Below, in pieces: positions 61,463 to 64,000 of a DNA stretch of 64,000 nt. The position numbers were made by a program, and so were the translations under genes. The stretch is from Natronococcus occultus SP4. GTDB lineage: Archaea > Halobacteriota > Halobacteria > Halobacteriales > Natrialbaceae. The notes under the pieces were generated by a model, which was not told where the DNA came from, did not search any database, and saw only the letters and a list, made by a program, of their open reading frames with translations. Each line of letters opens with the position of its first letter. Within the stretch, counting starts at the first letter, position 1. The DNA lies in the NCBI RefSeq assembly GCF_000328685.1, contig NC_019974.1:2781001-2845000 (forward strand). Direction: 5' to 3'.

Positions 61463-63088
61463 TCAGTCCTGCGATTCGGCGTCGACGCCGGCTCGACGGC
61501 GCAGCCACTCGAGCCCGAGGACGCCGCCCGCGATCCCGGCACCGGCCGTGAAGCCGGGCATCTCGTCGTCGGTCTCGTCACCGTCGCCCGTTCCGTCGGT
61601 GGCGGTGTCTGACTCGTCGGTTCCGTTCGCTGGTTCGGCGTCTCCGTCTGCGGGAGGATCCTCCCCGTCGCTTTCGCCGCCCGTCTCGTTTTCCGTCGTT
61701 TCGTCGTCGCCCGCGGTCTCGTTGACCTCCTCGCCGTCGAACTCGTCGTCGGTCTCGTTGCCGACGTCGTCGTCGCTTTCGTTGCCGTCGTCCGTGTTCT
61801 CGCCGCTTTCGTTGTCGTCGCCGGTCTCCCTCTCGTCGTCCCTGTCCTCGTCGCTTTCGTCGTCGTCAGCCTCACCGCCATCGCTCTCCGCCCGGAGCGC
61901 AACGAGCCCGTTCTCGCCGTTCGTGTAGAGCGTCTCCGCGGTGACGGCGAACCAGTCGGCCAGCGCGTCGCCGTCGACGATCGGGTGGGTAAGCTCCCAC
62001 CGTTCGGCGCCGTCCTCGAGTTCGAGCCCGAGTAGCGCTCGCTCGTTGTAGCCCGGGTAGTAGGGCATCAGAACCGTTTCCCCGACGATCGCGGGATCGC
62101 GCCACCCGCTCGTCCCGCCGATCTGCTCCCACCCTTCGTCGGTCTCGTAATCGGTAACTCGAAGCGCGTCGGGACTGGCCGCGATCCGAACCGACTCGGT
62201 CGCCGCCGTGGGGAGCACGCTCGGAGCCGTCCCGAGACGGTCGCCGGTCGCCGCGTCGAGGATCGGAAACTCGTCCTCCGGACTCCCGCTGACGAACACT
62301 CGCTGGGCGGTCGCCGCGACGCCGGCGAACGACAGCCCCTCGTACTCGCGTCGCCAGTGGGTCCAGGCGGTAGTCCCGTCTTCGGCGTCAAGCGCCGCGA
62401 TTCCCGCACCGTCCGCGATCGCGTACACGAGCCCGTTCGCGACGGCAACCGGTACCGATCCGAACGCGGCGTCCTCCGTGCCGGGCTCGGTCACGTCGTC
62501 GGCCGCCTCGAACTCGACCGATTCGAGCCCCCAGACCACCGTCCCGTCGTCGACGTCGTAGGCCAGCAGCTCCCCCGCGGCGACGACGTAGGCCGTCCCG
62601 TCGACGACGGTCGGGCTCGTGACGGTCTGTTCGTGCTCTCCCTCGTCGAACGGCTCGCTCCAGCGCACCTCGCCGGTGTCGGCCTCGAGGACGGACAGGC
62701 TCTCGCCACCGACGACCACCGCGTCGTCGGCAACCGCGGGCGTCCCGTCGGCGCCGACGTCCTCGCGTTCCCAGCGCGCCGAGCCGTCGGTCGCGTCGAG
62801 CGCGTGGACCCCACCGTCCGTCCGGAGGTAGACCGTTCCGTCGACGATGGCGGCTCGCCCGCCTCGATCGTACTCCCAGGCGACCGTCTCCGGCACGGGA
62901 AACGAGCCGTCGGCCGGAACGGACGCCGTGTTCCCCGGGGTCCCCCGGTACGAGGACCAGCCCGACTCTGCGGGTGCCACGTCCTCGTCGCCGGGTTCCG
63001 CGGCGCCGCGCTCGCTCGTTGCGAGGACGCTCCCGATCGACGTCGCTGCCCCTGTCGCCAGTACCGATCGCCGGCTCCAGCCCGACAT
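61463..63088 (-). CDS. PQQ-type beta-propeller surface protein with PGF-type anchor
   Basis: 541 residues. Tat signal: WSRRSVLATGAATSIGSVLA. Propeller strands: SFPVPETVAWEYDRGGRAAI, VHALDATDGSARWEREDVGA, LSVLEADTGEVRWSEPFDEG, IAALDAEDGTTAWTHWRREY. Then a D/E/N/T-rich linker with DDGNESDDDVGNETDD-like repeats, and the end PGFTAGAGIAGGVLGLEWLR plus RRA. It is a paralogue of the 57932 gene: the layout and the last ~30 residues are nearly the same. Surface protein, ligand unknown. Confidence 0.9.
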   Translation of the reverse strand: MSGWSRRSVLATGAATSIGSVLATSERGAAEPGDEDVAPAESGWSSYRGTPGNTASVPADGSFPVPETVAWEYDRGGRAAIVDGTVYLRTDGGVHALDATDGSARWEREDVGADGTPAVADDAVVVGGESLSVLEADTGEVRWSEPFDEGEHEQTVTSPTVVDGTAYVVAAGELLAYDVDDGTVVWGLESVEFEAADDVTEPGTEDAAFGSVPVAVANGLVYAIADGAGIAALDAEDGTTAWTHWRREYEGLSFAGVAATAQRVFVSGSPEDEFPILDAATGDRLGTAPSVLPTAATESVRIAASPDALRVTDYETDEGWEQIGGTSGWRDPAIVGETVLMPYYPGYNERALLGLELEDGAERWELTHPIVDGDALADWFAVTAETLYTNGENGLVALRAESDGGEADDDESDEDRDDERETGDDNESGENTDDGNESDDDVGNETDDEFDGEEVNETAGDDETTENETGGESDGEDPPADGDAEPANGTDESDTATDGTGDGDETDDEMPGFTAGAGIAGGVLGLEWLRRRAGVDAESQD

Positions 63089-63229
63089 CTCTGTCCCTGC
63101 TGTTCTCGGACACGTATATAGATCCCCTGTATACGGCTCCCACGAAGTCGATCCGAGCGCGAGAAGGCCGTGAGCGGGGATCGGAGAACGTCGTGTCGGT
63201 CGAGGACTCGGAACGACCTCCGGCCCGGC

Positions 63230-64000
63230 TCAGTCCTCGAGCTCCCGGAGCGCGACGAGCTGCCCCTCGTAGTCGACGTACATCGTCTCGTCGCTGATCG
63301 CGCGGATCTCGCCGACCGGTGCGGTGTTTCGCGAGAGGGTCCAGTTCTCGGTACCGTCGTGTTTGTCGAAGGCGACGAGCTCCTTGTGGTGTGGGACCTC
63401 GTTCGGGTCGCCGTTCGACCGCAGGTAGACGTAGACGGTGTCGCCACAGATGACGCCCTGGCCGTAGGTGAGCCGTCCGGAAACCTGCCAGCGTTCACCG
63501 CCGCCGTCGATCGAGCCGGCGGCGAACGCCTGTCCCGAGTCGGCGAGGTGGACGTCCGTGCCAACGGCCGGTTCGGCCGGCGACTCCATCGGTGCTGGGC
63601 CACGATATTCGCCGGTTTCCGGATCGTGAATCCCGCAGTCGACGGTCGTGTACCCCTCGACGAGGACGGCCTCGCTCGTCGCGAAGATCTCGTTGTCCCG
63701 TCGGCCCATGTACTGTCGCTGCTCGCGCCAGACCTCGTCGCCGGTTTCGGGGTCGAACGCGAGGAGGCCGCCCCGCGTTCCGGCGTAGACGACGCCGTTG
63801 GCCGCGGCCGTGCCCGTGGTGAACGCGTAGTCTTTCGGCCTGTTGGCGCCGAAGGAGGGGACGAACGCGGCCCCGTCCCGGCGCCACCTGACCGAGCCGT
63901 CCTCGATATCGAGAGCGTACAGGGAGCCGTCCGCGACGACGTAGACGCCGTCGTGGGCGACCGTATGGCTGCTCGTCCACTCTGTGGGCTCGAGGCTGCT
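63230..64000 (-). CDS. PQQ-type beta-propeller protein (5' end outside window)
   Basis: The frame is open to the window end (first residues read SSLEPTEWTSSHTVAHDGV), so the start lies beyond. Visible strands: YVVADGSLYALDIEDGSVRW, VVYAGTRGGLLAFDPETGDE, VVYVYLRSNGDPNEV-like text, ELVAFDKHDGTENWTLSRNT. It ends VDYEGQLVALRELED with neither acidic linker nor PGF anchor, unlike its neighbour. The third propeller of this cluster. Function unknown. Confidence 0.85.
   Translation of the reverse strand, partial: SSLEPTEWTSSHTVAHDGVYVVADGSLYALDIEDGSVRWRRDGAAFVPSFGANRPKDYAFTTGTAAANGVVYAGTRGGLLAFDPETGDEVWREQRQYMGRRDNEIFATSEAVLVEGYTTVDCGIHDPETGEYRGPAPMESPAEPAVGTDVHLADSGQAFAAGSIDGGGERWQVSGRLTYGQGVICGDTVYVYLRSNGDPNEVPHHKELVAFDKHDGTENWTLSRNTAPVGEIRAISDETMYVDYEGQLVALRELED

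Overview
The window is about 64 kb of a haloarchaeal chromosome (class Halobacteria, probably Natrialbales-like). The evidence is high GC, very acidic predicted proteins, many twin-arginine (Tat) signals and archaeal lipoboxes, leaderless genes with a TATA box 25-30 nt before the start codon, and archaeal-type genes (RNase J, Lrp regulator, thiolase/DUF35 pair, malic enzyme, tungsten aldehyde oxidoreductase). I found no rRNA, tRNA or CRISPR array. The sequence begins inside an ABC permease gene and ends inside a beta-propeller gene.

Layout. 0-4.6 kb: FtsX-type permease, secreted subtilase and LolD/MacB-type ATPase. 4.8-7.5 kb: two small DNA-binding-like proteins, a thiolase-like protein with Ser in place of the nucleophilic Cys, its DUF35 partner and a small zinc ribbon. 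7.5-11.2 kb: membrane proteins and a lipoprotein. 11.2-18 kb: an AT-rich decay zone with three deletion-scarred loci (NagD-type HAD phosphatase without its cap, a phnD/phnE fusion relic, an EamA transporter missing its middle), next to an intact secreted glycerophosphodiesterase, a C-tract with G-quadruplex potential and a CBS protein. 18-20.3 kb: small proteins and a stand-alone MgsA/RarA C-terminal domain.

20.5-25.4 kb: nitrate assimilation, with a coupled 34-codon leader ORF, narK, an Lrp regulator and nasA. 26-28.3 kb: maeB. 28.4-44.6 kb: the most interesting part, a catabolic island with an HpsN/HisD-like alcohol dehydrogenase, an SDR, an SSS symporter with a 43-aa partner, two divergent IclR regulators with three CCGGAATATTCGG-like sites between them, a GntP permease, UspA, the overlapping operon DUF1537 kinase - PdxA-type dehydrogenase - DUF2088/LarA-like protein, and a tungsten aldehyde oxidoreductase. 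By analogy with bacterial D-threonate/D-erythronate pathways it probably imports or makes a four-carbon sugar acid, phosphorylates it and decarboxylates it oxidatively to DHAP. A 16-copy 24-bp minisatellite lies exactly over the convergent stop codons of the second iclR gene and gntP.

44.7-64 kb: cell-surface and exported proteins (four PQQ-type beta-propellers, two with almost identical PGF-type C-terminal anchors; a polysaccharide deacetylase lipoprotein; an LVIVD-type protein; gamma-glutamyltransferase; an acidic lipoprotein), with RNase J, a GCS2-like ligase, a truncated rhodanese beside an IS200/IS605-type end relic, and an 817-bp gene-free stretch with three promoter-like elements.
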